A DNA stretch of 15,619 nucleotides from Rubrobacter_F sp035642415 (GCA_035642415.1 DASQSI010000030.1:1-15619), one strand, 5' to 3'. Positions 1 through 7,760 are shown, counted from the first letter of the stretch. Notes: generated by a model not told the origin, from the sequence alone. Made by a program: numbers and translations.

Positions 1-1
1 G

Positions 2-619
2 CACACCGGCACTCACATAGACGCTCTCTGCCATCAGGCGGAGAATCTGACGCTCTACGACGGTATCCCCGTGGACGGGCGGGTCCAGACCTCGCGTGGC
101 TACACCCGGCTCGGCGTGGAGGAGATACCCCCGATCCTTGCCCCCGGCGTGCTGTTGGACGTGGCCTCCAGCAAGGGTACCGACTCCTTGGAGCCCGGCT
201 ACGCCGTAACCGATGAAGACCTGAAGAAGTGCTGTGAGCGCCAGGGTGTGAGCCTCGAACCCGGCGACGTGGCGCTGGTGCGGACCGGAAACGCTCGCTT
301 CTGGGACGAGCCCGAGCGTTATTTGGAGGGGGCGGGGATGGCGGCGAGCGCCTCATACTGGCTTGCGGAGAAGGAAGTTCTGGCGGTGGGGGCGGACAAT
401 TTGGTCTGGGACGTTCCGGGAATGCGCGACCCCCAGCTGGGGTGCCTCTTACCGGGACACCTGATCCTGCTCGTCAGACGCGGCATCTATATAATCGAGA
501 ACCTCATGTTGGAGGAATTAGCCGCTGCCGGGCACTACCGCTTCCGCTTCGTCTGCACGCCGTTGAAGTTCGTTGGCGCTACGGGCTCGCCGGTCCGCCC
601 CGTCGCCATAGTTTTCTGA
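2..619 (+). CDS. Cyclase family protein (kynurenine formamidase-like), 5' end outside window
   Basis: The reading frame is open from base 2, so the start lies before the window; about 205 residues are visible. The first visible residues are HTGTHIDALCH, the metal-binding HxGTHxDxxxH signature of the cyclase/kynurenine formamidase family (PF04199). The second half has the usual family features: a GADN..WD segment, then GHLILLVRRGIYIIENL with the conserved His and Glu region, and a C-terminal GATGSPVRPVAI block. Members are metal-dependent hydrolases acting on amides, formamides or lactone-like rings; the exact substrate cannot be read from the sequence. It converges on a DUF1445 gene 209 bp downstream; both families occur in small-amide or amino-acid catabolism, but no operon links them here. 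No Rho-independent terminator is obvious after the stop. The family call is solid; the specific function is open. Confidence 0.9.
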   Translation, partial: HTGTHIDALCHQAENLTLYDGIPVDGRVQTSRGYTRLGVEEIPPILAPGVLLDVASSKGTDSLEPGYAVTDEDLKKCCERQGVSLEPGDVALVRTGNARFWDEPERYLEGAGMAASASYWLAEKEVLAVGADNLVWDVPGMRDPQLGCLLPGHLILLVRRGIYIIENLMLEELAAAGHYRFRFVCTPLKFVGATGSPVRPVAIVF

Positions 620-828
620 AATGGATGGGAGCTTGGCTAGCGCATGATGCTACCTGCGCTCGTAAGCCCTCCTAGGCTTTGTCCGACACTGCTTTGCTCT
701 ATGTGATCTGGCTCCGTTAGATAAGCGTATCCACAGTTACCATGCTGGCCGGAACGCCCACACATCGCTCTTGCCTCCGCCAGGACGAAGAAGACGGCTT
801 CAGGAAGACAAGTGTAAACCTCTAGAGG

Positions 829-1629
829 CTAAACTTCGTAGTCCGAGTGCCGTCGATCAGTGATGAACATATACCCTGGGCTGTGGGTGATCATCAGAGG
901 GGCCTTGGCGCTCATCGCCACTGCCTGAGGCGTTACGCCGCAGGCCCAGAACACGGGTATCTGGCCTTCCTCGATAGTGACGGGGTCTCCGAACTCCGGG
1001 TCGTCGATGTCCTCGATCCCCAGGGCCTCCGGATCCCCGACGTGTATCGGGGCACCGTGCATCGACGGGTAGCGGCCGGTCACGCTCACGACCAGAGGTA
1101 ACTCCTCCGCCCGGTATGGTCGCATGCTCACGACGAGGGGACCGGCGAAGGCGCCTGAGGGGACGCAGTCCCGTTTGGTCGTATACATGGGGACGTTACG
1201 CCCCTGATCGACATGCGCGATCCGCAAGCCTGCGTTGAGCAGTGCCACCTCGAACGTGAAGCTACATCCCAACAGGAACGCCGTGAGATTGTCTCGCCAG
1301 CGGTGCAGAAGATCCTGGGGTTCCTCGACGAGTTCGCCGTTCTCGTAGACGCGATACTTGGGGACGTCGGTCCGCAAGTCCGCGCCCGGAGCTGTAACCA
1401 AAGGCTCTGGAGAGCCTGTGTCGGTAACCTCAAGAACAGGACAAGGCTTGGGATTCCTTACGCAAAACTTTAGAAAATCAAACGCGTACTCGCGCGGAAG
1501 AATAACGAGGTTCGCTTGGGCGTATTCGGCTGCGAGTCCGCTCGTAGATCCCGCATACTCGTTGTTGCGGATGCGAACACGCACCTCTTGAGCGGTCATG
1601 TCATGTACACGTAGCTCTTCTTGCTTCAT
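829..1629 (-). CDS. DUF1445 / D-glutamate cyclase family protein (putative hydro-lyase, YcsI-like)
   Basis: 266 aa, the usual length for the family (PF07286). Family blocks seen in order are MTAQEVR near residue 11, QANLVILPREYAFDFLKFC (39-57), TAFLLGCSFTFE (116-127), FAGPLVVSMRP (161-171), HGAPIHVGDPEALGI (191-205), PVFWACGVTPQ (225-235) and HSPGYMFITD (249-258). The mammalian homologue converts D-glutamate to 5-oxo-D-proline; bacterial members are often labelled putative hydro-lyases, so the reaction here is only inferred. The start at 1629 is the first possible one: a TGA lies in frame three codons upstream. A GGGGAG sits about 13 nt before it, which is long, so the internal ATG at 1599, where most relatives begin, is a real alternative. 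The start overlaps the stop of an uncharacterised upstream frame (ATGA overlap). Soluble, no signal peptide seen. Confidence 0.9.
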   Translation of the reverse strand: MKQEELRVHDMTAQEVRVRIRNNEYAGSTSGLAAEYAQANLVILPREYAFDFLKFCVRNPKPCPVLEVTDTGSPEPLVTAPGADLRTDVPKYRVYENGELVEEPQDLLHRWRDNLTAFLLGCSFTFEVALLNAGLRIAHVDQGRNVPMYTTKRDCVPSGAFAGPLVVSMRPYRAEELPLVVSVTGRYPSMHGAPIHVGDPEALGIEDIDDPEFGDPVTIEEGQIPVFWACGVTPQAVAMSAKAPLMITHSPGYMFITDRRHSDYEV

Positions 1630-1868
1630 AGAGCTTCACATTCTCCCCTGTTTGTCTCTTCCAATACACGTGTGATGCCCAGAGCGAAAGGGGCTAAAAC
1701 ATGCCTATCGCAAGCGACCGGTAAAACCGAAGATTCTTCTAGTTCGTTAGGTAGACCTAGTTGTACAGCGGCTTGCACGCAAGCTGCTTTAATTCTTGGG
1801 CGATGATGGCATGGCCATGCCGTCGTTCGGTCGGCTCTCGTCTGAGGCCATATGCAGCCCTTGGGCAA
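1626..1868 (-). other. Open frame overlapping the DUF1445 start, unrecognised
   Basis: This frame ends with a TGA that overlaps the ATG of the DUF1445 gene by two bases, an arrangement typical of translational coupling. Its last 50 or so residues read plausibly as protein (for example VQAAVQLGLPNELEESSVLP), but the upstream part is poor, rich in Trp, His, Arg and Pro, and no ribosome binding site supports a start. I do not recognise a family. It may be the tail of a decayed gene or chance. Confidence 0.18.
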
Positions 1869-1992
1869 AAGAAAAGGACCTCGTCTTCCGTTCGTGGCCG
1901 TTGAAAGCTTCGTAAGCCTCTGAGGAGATGGCGATGTGTGAGTCGAGTTGCGTCAGGCACTTCTAAAGACCGCGAAGACGTTTGCGCTGGCG

Positions 1993-2160
1993 TCAAGCGA
2001 GCGTCTGTTGTCTTTTGACGTCTACCCTAACGGGAGCCAGCCCGGGTAGCTCATATTCTCTCTTTTTCAACGGCCACTCGTAGCCCATGAGGCGGATCGC
2101 GTCCTCAACCTGCACCGTGCGGTTTTCTTCTTGTTTTTCCAGTGCTTCTCGCCCGCACTA
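1993..2160 (-). pseudogene. Coding-looking fragment between the acyltransferase and DUF1445 genes
   Basis: Between in-frame stops at 2158-2160 and 1993-1995 the minus strand reads as about 54 residues. They include ALEKQEENRTVQVEDAIRLM followed by GYEWPLKKREYELPGLAPVR, a balanced and charged composition unlike the shadow frames around it. There is no ATG near the left end and no ribosome binding site, so this looks like the 3' remnant of a gene whose front part is lost. The family is not recognised; a transposase or integrase tail is one guess. The rest of the 1630-2184 gap holds nothing else I can support. Confidence 0.32.
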
Positions 2161-2184
2161 GTCGCATGCGGCCCTGGGCTTGAT

Positions 2185-4182
2185 CTAAGGGGATTTGAGG
2201 CTGGCGGCGATCAGGTCGGCATAGGCCTGCTGGCCTTCGGGCTGGAGGTGGATACCATCTTCTACAAAGAAATCAGGTCGGCCAACGCTCGCAGCGTGCC
2301 AGTCGACGAGTACGGTGTTGGGGTACTGCCGCACCTTGTCGGCCAGCATGTTGTTGTTAGGCTGTTCCCAGGTGCGCGGGGCTTTCACGTTCACAAAGAC
2401 CACCTTGGGCACGTCCGCGAGCACTCGCATAATTTCGTCGAACTGCTCGGCGGTGAAGGTGCCGTTGGTGCCGATATGGATGACTACGACGTCGCCAAGC
2501 TGACCAGCGGCACGGCGTCTTTGCAGGACGGCGATCGCGTCTGCGGCCTGAAAACCTACATCCGCTTGGATAGCAGGGTTATCGAGGGCTCGGTTGAGCT
2601 CCCCGGCCGCGCCGATCATTACCGAGTCACCTATGGCGGTAACCCGACCCACAGGTGCCTTAGGCCTGGTGGCGGGGCTGGCGGTGGAGGTCGTCTCGGT
2701 ATTAGACGTGGCGGTTGGGGCCTCGGTATCGGACGTGTTAGCTGAGGTCTCAGCATCAGTCTTTGGTGTGCCGCCCTCAGTGTGGACCCCCTCCACAGAG
2801 AGGTAGGAGGGCGGGGCCGGCGGTTGGGCGTGTGCCACAGCCAAGCCGAGCACCACGCAGAACGCCGCGCACGTCCCTACGGCCCCGGCCCACTGAGCAC
2901 CGAGCCGCCAGCGTCGGGCCCCTTGCGCCTCGCGCAACGCGTTCCAGGCCCGCCCGAGCGCACCGGTGCGTATAGGAGTTTCGACGTAGCGGTAGGAGAG
3001 ACCCGCGAGCACGAGGGTCGCCGCCAGTCGCAAGACCAGCAGCGGCAACCCACCGATAGGGACGTCTAACTCGGGCCGGGTGACCACGAATACAGGCCAG
3101 TGCCACAGGTAGATGCCATACGATCGCACCCCGACCCAACGCAGCGGCCACCACTCCAGCAGACCCGCAAACAGGCGCGTAAGTGGATGGACGACGACCA
3201 TGATTGCTACGGCAGTAGTGAGCGCGACCAATGTCAAGCCACCCTGGAAGAGGAACGGCTGAGTCTCGTCGAGCCAAATACAGAAAAAGACGAGTCCGAC
3301 GAGCGCGGCCAGGCCTACGATGTCCAGCAGCAACGGCGAGATCCATCCCACCCTCATCTGGTATCGTCCTGGCTCCCACAAGAAAGCGAGCGCGACACCG
3401 ATGAGAAGCCCAGCAGCCCGGGTATCGGTCCCATAATAGATTCGGGAGGGATCGACATTGGGCTGGTAGAGGATCGCCATCAGCGATGCCGACGCTACCG
3501 CACCTGCAATAACAGCAAGCAGCACGCGGCGACGACGCCAACGCATCATCCCAGCGGTAAGCGGCACGTGATGACGTAGCCAGCGTAAGCGCGTCATCCC
3601 AACGATGAACAGCAGCGGCCACAGCAGGTAGAATTGCTCCTCAACCGCAAGCGACCACAGGTGCTGCAACGGTGGCGGTCGTCCGACGGTCTCGAAGTAG
3701 GGCTTGTTGGCGAGCACGAGATACCAGTTGGTTACATATCCGAACGCTGCGATCGCGTCATCGCGCAGCCCCGCGACCTCACCGGGCAGAAACACGACGG
3801 CGAATGCGAGCGTGACCGCGAGCAATAGGTACAGCGCGGGGAGCAGACGACGCGCGCGCCGTAGCCAGAATGCTGCGAGGCCGATGCGACCCCGCTGGCG
3901 CCACTCCGCTAGCAGCAGCGAGGTAATCAGATAGCCGCTGATTACGAAGAAGATCTCGACGCCGAGGAAACCTCCTGGTATCCAGGGCAGTTCGGCGTGG
4001 TAGAGGAGCACGGCTATAACGGCGAACGCGCGCAGTCCGTTGAGACCAGGCAGGTAGGGCAGCCACGCGCCTCCTCCGGTTGTCCGGTCGCTACGACCGC
4101 CAACCTTAGGCGTGTGGAGGACAGCTTGTGTAGTTCCTCTATCGTCGTGCGTGACGCTAGTGGAGGGTGGGTCTTGCTGCAA
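2185..4182 (-). CDS. OafA/YrhL-type membrane acyltransferase with C-terminal SGNH domain
   Basis: 665 aa integral membrane protein. Residues 43-405 are an acyltransferase-3 domain: LPGLNGLRAFAVIAVLLYH carries the R-X10-H motif (R51, H62), followed by GGFLGVEIFFVISGYLIT (70-87), HLWSLAVEEQFYLLWP (174-189) and SYGIYLWHWPVF (354-365). About ten hydrophobic segments are visible, the last at 431-450. A Thr/Ser/Ala/Glu-rich linker (about 465-510) leads to an SGNH-like domain with GDS (518-520), GTNG (571-574) and DGIH (642-645). Relatives move acetyl or other acyl groups from the cytoplasm to cell-surface glycans, with the SGNH domain working outside the membrane; the acceptor is unknown here. The start is TTG, supported by AAAGGA 7 nt upstream. 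It stands alone, with no polysaccharide genes beside it. A palindrome lies 41 bp upstream. Confidence 0.93.
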   Translation of the reverse strand: MQQDPPSTSVTHDDRGTTQAVLHTPKVGGRSDRTTGGGAWLPYLPGLNGLRAFAVIAVLLYHAELPWIPGGFLGVEIFFVISGYLITSLLLAEWRQRGRIGLAAFWLRRARRLLPALYLLLAVTLAFAVVFLPGEVAGLRDDAIAAFGYVTNWYLVLANKPYFETVGRPPPLQHLWSLAVEEQFYLLWPLLFIVGMTRLRWLRHHVPLTAGMMRWRRRRVLLAVIAGAVASASLMAILYQPNVDPSRIYYGTDTRAAGLLIGVALAFLWEPGRYQMRVGWISPLLLDIVGLAALVGLVFFCIWLDETQPFLFQGGLTLVALTTAVAIMVVVHPLTRLFAGLLEWWPLRWVGVRSYGIYLWHWPVFVVTRPELDVPIGGLPLLVLRLAATLVLAGLSYRYVETPIRTGALGRAWNALREAQGARRWRLGAQWAGAVGTCAAFCVVLGLAVAHAQPPAPPSYLSVEGVHTEGGTPKTDAETSANTSDTEAPTATSNTETTSTASPATRPKAPVGRVTAIGDSVMIGAAGELNRALDNPAIQADVGFQAADAIAVLQRRRAAGQLGDVVVIHIGTNGTFTAEQFDEIMRVLADVPKVVFVNVKAPRTWEQPNNNMLADKVRQYPNTVLVDWHAASVGRPDFFVEDGIHLQPEGQQAYADLIAASLKSP

Positions 4183-4222
4183 CGGCCCGTCCTTTGGCCC
4201 CGCTCCTGCTAGTCAACGGGGG

Positions 4223-4239
4223 CGACTATAGCATAGTCG
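4223..4239. promoter_or_regulatory. 17-bp palindrome upstream of the acyltransferase (operator-like)
   Basis: CGACTAT-AGC-ATAGTCG is a perfect 7-bp inverted repeat with a 3-bp centre, 41 bp upstream of the acyltransferase start. On the minus strand it contains -10-like hexamers (TATGCT, TATAGT), so a bound repressor would cover the promoter. No convincing -35 was found and no second copy was seen in the window. The operator role is inferred from symmetry and position only. Confidence 0.35.
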
Positions 4240-4274
4240 GAGCGTTGCTACTCTTCGTGATCTTAAGCTTCCGC

Positions 4275-4629
4275 TCACTCTGTTTTGGAGGAGGCTTCCT
4301 CAAGAACCCACACCAGCGGCTTGGCGTGGTCTTGAGCGAAGAACTTTAGTCCAGACTCGGGTACGAAGGTAGCGGTTTGACCGTCTGAGTAGCGGATCCT
4401 GAGCCGGTAAAACGCGCATAGCCTGGTGCGGTGTCTTCTCTCAGGTTCCTCATCCGTTTGAGTCTGGTACGCAGGAACTCCTTCTTCCCGGTGGTAAGTA
4501 GAGGCTGCCTCCTCGCTCGTGTGGAAGGTGTCAGGTTCGTGTGCTTGTGCCCTCTTAGCACGTTGAAAAGGTGCGTGTCACCGTTCGTTTTTTCTTCTCC
4601 TTGGCGTTCGGACGTTTGATAACGGGCAT
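4275..4629 (-). pseudogene. Decayed small gene with two apparent frameshifts, unknown family
   Basis: Protein-like sequence is spread over all three minus-strand frames. An ATG at 4629 opens with MPVIKRPNAKEKKKRTVTRT, then reaches a stop. A second frame, from a GTG at 4561, contains KKEFLRTRLKRMRNLRED followed by TAPGYARF. A third frame carries RLRIRYSDGQTATFVPESGL, then KFFAQDHAKPLVWVLEEASS, and stops at 4275-4277. Joined, they would give a basic protein of about 115 aa ending in a compact beta-type tail. No ribosome binding site is clear before the ATG. I do not recognise the family. A real frameshifted gene is my reading; chance open frames are the alternative. Confidence 0.3.
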
Positions 4630-4679
4630 CCTACGGGGTTGAGATCGACCCTCGTCAGCTTCGAGAGGTATTTTCGGGG

Positions 4680-4708
4680 CTGACGGAACGGGGTGCGCAT
4701 CTTAGAAT
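4680..4708 (+). promoter_or_regulatory. Putative mutS promoter, leaderless geometry
   Basis: A -35 box CTGACG (4680-4685, 4 of 6 to TTGACA) and a -10 box TAGAAT (4703-4708, 5 of 6 to TATAAT) are separated by exactly 17 bp. Transcription would begin about 7 nt after the -10, at or next to the A of the mutS ATG (4715). No Shine-Dalgarno sequence precedes that ATG, and an in-frame TAG at 4703 excludes any earlier start. Together these point to a leaderless mRNA. Confidence 0.55.
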
Positions 4709-4714
4709 GGCCTT

Positions 4715-7069
4715 ATGTTAGGACGCTACGCCGAACTCAAAGCCCAGCTACCGGCCGGGACGATCCTCTTCTACCAGGTCGGCACGTTCTTCGAGACGTT
4801 CGAGGAGGACGCAAAGACGATCTCGCGGGAGCTATCCATCCGGCTGACGAGCCGCGAGGCCGCCGGAGAGGGTCGCGTACCGCTCGCCGGCGTGCCAGGC
4901 CACGCCCTTCAGGAACACCTGGCGATGCTCCTTCGTAAGGGGTATTCTGTCGCGGTCGCCGAGCAGCGGCAGCACCCGACCAAGCCGAAGCAGTTTACCC
5001 GCGAGATCTCCCGTATCCTCACCCCCGGAACCGTGATCGAGGACAACGTCCTCTCCGCCGAGGAGTCCAACTACCTCGCTTCTTGTACCCTCAGGGACGG
5101 CCGAGCGGGCATTGCCGTTGTCGAGGCCTCAACCGGCGAGTTCACCGGAACCGAGGTCCCCGAGGAGGACCTCGCCGCCGAGCTCGAACGTTGGTCGCCG
5201 CGCGAGATGATCGTCCCCGAGCGTACCGCCGCCGAGGATTTACCGAAGATCCGAGCTACCTTCAGCCCCGCTCCGCGCTGGACCTTCGAGCCCTCCGCGG
5301 GCGAACAAGCCCTAAAGAGGCACTTCAGGGTCTCGAGTCTCAAAGGCTTTGGGCTCGATGGACGAGAGGCGCTTGTGGGGGCTGCGGGGGCGCTGTTGCA
5401 GTATCTCTCTTCTTTGCGCGGCGGGAGCCCACCAGAGCAGGTCGTAACTTTCAGGCCCTACTCGCCGAGCTCCGGCATGATCCTCGATGCCGCCACGAGG
5501 CGCAACCTGGGGCTGGACGAGCTGGTAGCGACCATCGATCGTACCCGCACGCCGATGGGGCAGCGCACCTTGCGGCGCTGGATCGAACGTCCCTTGTTGG
5601 AGGTGGACCGCATAAACCAGCGGCTGGAGGCTGTAGACGCTCTCGTCGCTGACTATATGCTCCGCGAGGAAGCCCGCGAGCTCCTCTCCCGTATCCCGGA
5701 TATAGAGCGCATCGCCACCCGCATCGTCCGCCTCTCCGCCTCGCCGAACGATCTGCTGGCGCTAAAGAGTGCTTTGGAGGCCATAGGTCCCTTGAAGGAT
5801 ACGCTCGCGCCGGCCATCTCAGCGGGGTCCCTACTCGCCCGCGTTCTCGCAGCGATGGAGAAGCCGCCGGGGGTCGGGGAGCTCATAGCCGCTGCTATCT
5901 CCGAGGAGTCGGGTGAGATCATCCGCGCCGGCTACTCGACGGAGCTGGACGAGGCACGCGAGTTTCGCGATGGCGCTCATGACTGGCTGACCCGCTTCGA
6001 GGCCGATGAGCGCCTCAAAACCGGCCTCAAGACCTTAAAGGTCGGGTACCGCGACGGTGAGGGATACTTCGTTGAGGTGGCGGGGAAGGAGGGTCACGCC
6101 ATCCCATCGCACTACGAGCACCGCAAGGCACTGAAAAACGCCGCCCGCTATGTGACGGTAGAGCTCAAGGAGCACGAGTCGCGCATGCTCCAAGCGCGCG
6201 ATGAGGTCGAGCGCCTCGAGCGCCAGATCCTCAGGGAGATCCGGGCTGCCGTCAAAGAGGCCGCCCCGCAGCTACAACGCATCGCCCGGGCGGTGGCGGT
6301 CGTGGACGTGGTCTCCTCCTTCGCTGCGGCAGCAGGCGAACTCCGCTATTGCAGGCCCGAGATAACGGAGGAACGGGGCCTGAACATCGCCAGCGGACGG
6401 CATCCCGTGGTCGAGCACGGCCTGGAGACGCCGTTCGTGCCCAACGACTCGCGCATAGACGGCTCTTCGCGGTTGCAGATCATTACCGGACCCAACATGG
6501 CCGGCAAGTCCGTCTACCTCCGGCAGGTCGCCATCATCGCCCTCCTCGCCCAGACAGGCTCCTACGTCCCGGCCGAGGCGGCCACCTTGGGAGTGGTGGA
6601 CCGCATCTTTACCAGGGTCGGGGCAGAGGACAGGCTGGCGAGTGGCGAGTCCACGTTCATGGTCGAGATGACCGAGGCGGCGAGCATCCTCAACAGCGCT
6701 ACGGAGCGCTCGCTCGTGATCTTGGACGAGGTCGGACGGGGCACCTCGACCTATGACGGGATGAGCCTCGCGTGGGCGATCGCCGAGTACCTGCACGATG
6801 ACGTACAGTCTCTGACGCTGTTCGCAACCCACTATCACGAGCTTACGCGTCTTACGGACCTCCTGCCCGGCTGCGAGAACTACAAGGCCGCTGTCGAGGA
6901 GGTAGGGGGCGAGATCGTGTTTCTCCACCGCATCGAAGCCGGGGCTGAGTCCTCCTCCTACGGGGTGCATGTCGCGCGTCTGGCCGGCCTCCCGAGAAGG
7001 GTCACGGAGCGTGCCGCCGAGATCTTGGATCGTCTTGAGGCCGAGGGCGTCCAGAACTTCGCGGGCTGA
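4715..7069 (+). CDS. mutS: DNA mismatch repair ATPase MutS
   Basis: 784 aa, somewhat shorter than the 850 or so typical of MutS. It binds mispaired bases and uses ATP to signal repair. The N-terminal mismatch-binding domain keeps the Phe-X-Glu motif as F25-F26-E27 in VGTFFETF (most relatives have GDFYE). Connector and lever/clamp regions follow to about residue 560. The ATPase domain has Walker A GPNMAGKS (592-599; the next residue is Val where Thr is usual), the STFMVEM signature, Walker B LVILDE (667-672) followed by VGRGTSTYDG, and ATHYHEL. The protein ends soon after the ATPase domain (RLEAEGVQNFAG), so the usual C-terminal clamp-binding and tetramer tail is absent or very short. ATG 4715 is the first in-frame start after a stop. 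No mutL is adjacent. Codon use is GC-rich and regular. Confidence 0.97.
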   Translation: MLGRYAELKAQLPAGTILFYQVGTFFETFEEDAKTISRELSIRLTSREAAGEGRVPLAGVPGHALQEHLAMLLRKGYSVAVAEQRQHPTKPKQFTREISRILTPGTVIEDNVLSAEESNYLASCTLRDGRAGIAVVEASTGEFTGTEVPEEDLAAELERWSPREMIVPERTAAEDLPKIRATFSPAPRWTFEPSAGEQALKRHFRVSSLKGFGLDGREALVGAAGALLQYLSSLRGGSPPEQVVTFRPYSPSSGMILDAATRRNLGLDELVATIDRTRTPMGQRTLRRWIERPLLEVDRINQRLEAVDALVADYMLREEARELLSRIPDIERIATRIVRLSASPNDLLALKSALEAIGPLKDTLAPAISAGSLLARVLAAMEKPPGVGELIAAAISEESGEIIRAGYSTELDEAREFRDGAHDWLTRFEADERLKTGLKTLKVGYRDGEGYFVEVAGKEGHAIPSHYEHRKALKNAARYVTVELKEHESRMLQARDEVERLERQILREIRAAVKEAAPQLQRIARAVAVVDVVSSFAAAAGELRYCRPEITEERGLNIASGRHPVVEHGLETPFVPNDSRIDGSSRLQIITGPNMAGKSVYLRQVAIIALLAQTGSYVPAEAATLGVVDRIFTRVGAEDRLASGESTFMVEMTEAASILNSATERSLVILDEVGRGTSTYDGMSLAWAIAEYLHDDVQSLTLFATHYHELTRLTDLLPGCENYKAAVEEVGGEIVFLHRIEAGAESSSYGVHVARLAGLPRRVTERAAEILDRLEAEGVQNFAG

Positions 7070-7203
7070 CCGTCATTGGGTTGTTCCCGCGGCTGATCTC
7101 TGAGGCGGAGACTCCCCATAGCAAGATGTATCTAGCGCGCCTAACAAAACCCTCCGCAGTAAGCTAGAGCGGCTTTGCACAAAAACACCCTTTAAGTAGC
7201 TGG

Positions 7204-7371
7204 TTTTGTACAGACAGCGCTTTTCGTGCGAGGCCGCCTGAATCCCACTCCAACTACTTTTCGGACAGCCTCGAGTTGGGCTTTTCGAAAGTTCACACCG
7301 GACCCTTTTGGGTGGCATCATGACAAGGGGGACACGCGGCGTTGCACAAAATAATCGTGTCTGTACCAAAA
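7204..7371. repeat. 168-bp element with imperfect inverted ends (MITE-like or IS remnant)
   Basis: The left arm, 7204-7240, and the reverse complement of the right arm, 7333-7371, match over about 37 positions with a few gaps. Both begin TTTTG(G)TACAGACA, and further in they share TTTT-GTGC-A-GCCGC-TG. The interior of about 90 bp shows no gene I can support. TTGCACAAAA also occurs at 7175-7184, just outside, and at 7342-7351 inside the right arm. No clear target duplication was found. Inverted ends on a short non-coding body are typical of miniature inverted-repeat elements or internally deleted insertion sequences. The long minus-strand frame that crosses it has poor composition and I do not accept it as a gene. 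Confidence 0.45.
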
Positions 7372-7502
7372 TTAGGGGAACGAGGAGATAGAACCGACCG
7401 AGGCCATCACCGTTCTTTCTCCTGCCGTTGTGCATTATGACGCTACTTCTTGTTGAGTAAAGGAGCAGATCTAGATCCGACTGCCCCTAACGAGCAATCC
7501 CT

Positions 7503-7625
7503 CTATTGGAACAACTCGTCGAACTCCTCGGAGACCTGCTTCTGAGCCGCTTCGAGAAGCAGTATATGAGATGCTGCTAAACTGTCCATTAGAACTAGTG
7601 GCGTGGGTCGCTTCCCCAGAGCCAA
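7503..7625 (-). other. Possible 40-aa small ORF, unknown
   Basis: A TTG-started frame on the minus strand encodes 40 residues with a coherent helical, acidic tail (SLAASHILLLEAAQKQVSEE). An AAGGAGG sequence lies about 14 nt upstream, farther than usual. It has no recognised family and could equally be the remnant of a longer gene. The rest of the 7070-7908 gap holds the MITE-like element, two hairpins and promoter-like boxes. Confidence 0.2.
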
Positions 7626-7680
7626 TAACCCGCGCTACGCCTCCTTCCATCGAAGTTCTCTTCATTTCTATCTGCTGAGG

Positions 7681-7705
7681 GTCCTGCTCTTACCAAGAGC
7701 AGGAC
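7681..7705. terminator. Perfect 11-bp hairpin, possible terminator
   Basis: GTCCTGCTCTT and AAGAGCAGGAC form a perfect 11-bp stem around a 3-nt loop (ACC). It is the strongest small hairpin I found in the window. No T-tract follows on either strand, so a classical Rho-independent terminator is not proven. It lies between mutS and the YihY gene, outside any accepted gene. Confidence 0.4.
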
Positions 7706-7742
7706 GCGGAACCTTGGTTCACGCTGTTCTGTATTGTGGAAT

Positions 7743-7760
7743 GTACCTATCTTTAGGTAC
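7743..7760. other. Perfect 7-bp hairpin
   Basis: GTACCTA-TCTT-TAGGTAC is a perfect inverted repeat with a 4-nt loop, 38 bp after the 11-bp hairpin and about 150 bp before the YihY start. It could be a structured leader element or an operator. No T-run follows. Confidence 0.3.

Noticed and set aside
819..828. CCTCTAGAGG palindrome in the convergent cyclase/DUF1445 gap
   Set aside because: It has no loop and no T-run and is too short to call a terminator or operator on its own.
2131..2745. Long plus-strand open frame of about 200 codons
   Set aside because: It lies antisense to the SGNH domain and linker of the acyltransferase. Its Gly-rich repetitive composition mirrors the Thr/Ser/Ala linker codons on the other strand.
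2777..3622. 281-codon minus-strand frame inside the acyltransferase gene
   Set aside because: It is an alternative frame of the same strand, rich in Arg, Ala and Cys, and entirely within a gene with clear domain motifs.
4564..4592. GGTG..CACC stem followed by a T-run on the plus strand
   Set aside because: The stem is only 4 bp, and no plus-strand gene upstream would need this terminator.
6272..6970. 232-codon minus-strand frame antisense to mutS
   Set aside because: It covers the MutS ATPase domain, whose motifs are certain. The frame is a by-product of high GC at third positions.
7073..7435. 120-codon minus-strand frame after mutS
   Set aside because: The composition is poor and it crosses the element with inverted ends. 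No ribosome binding site or family pattern was found.
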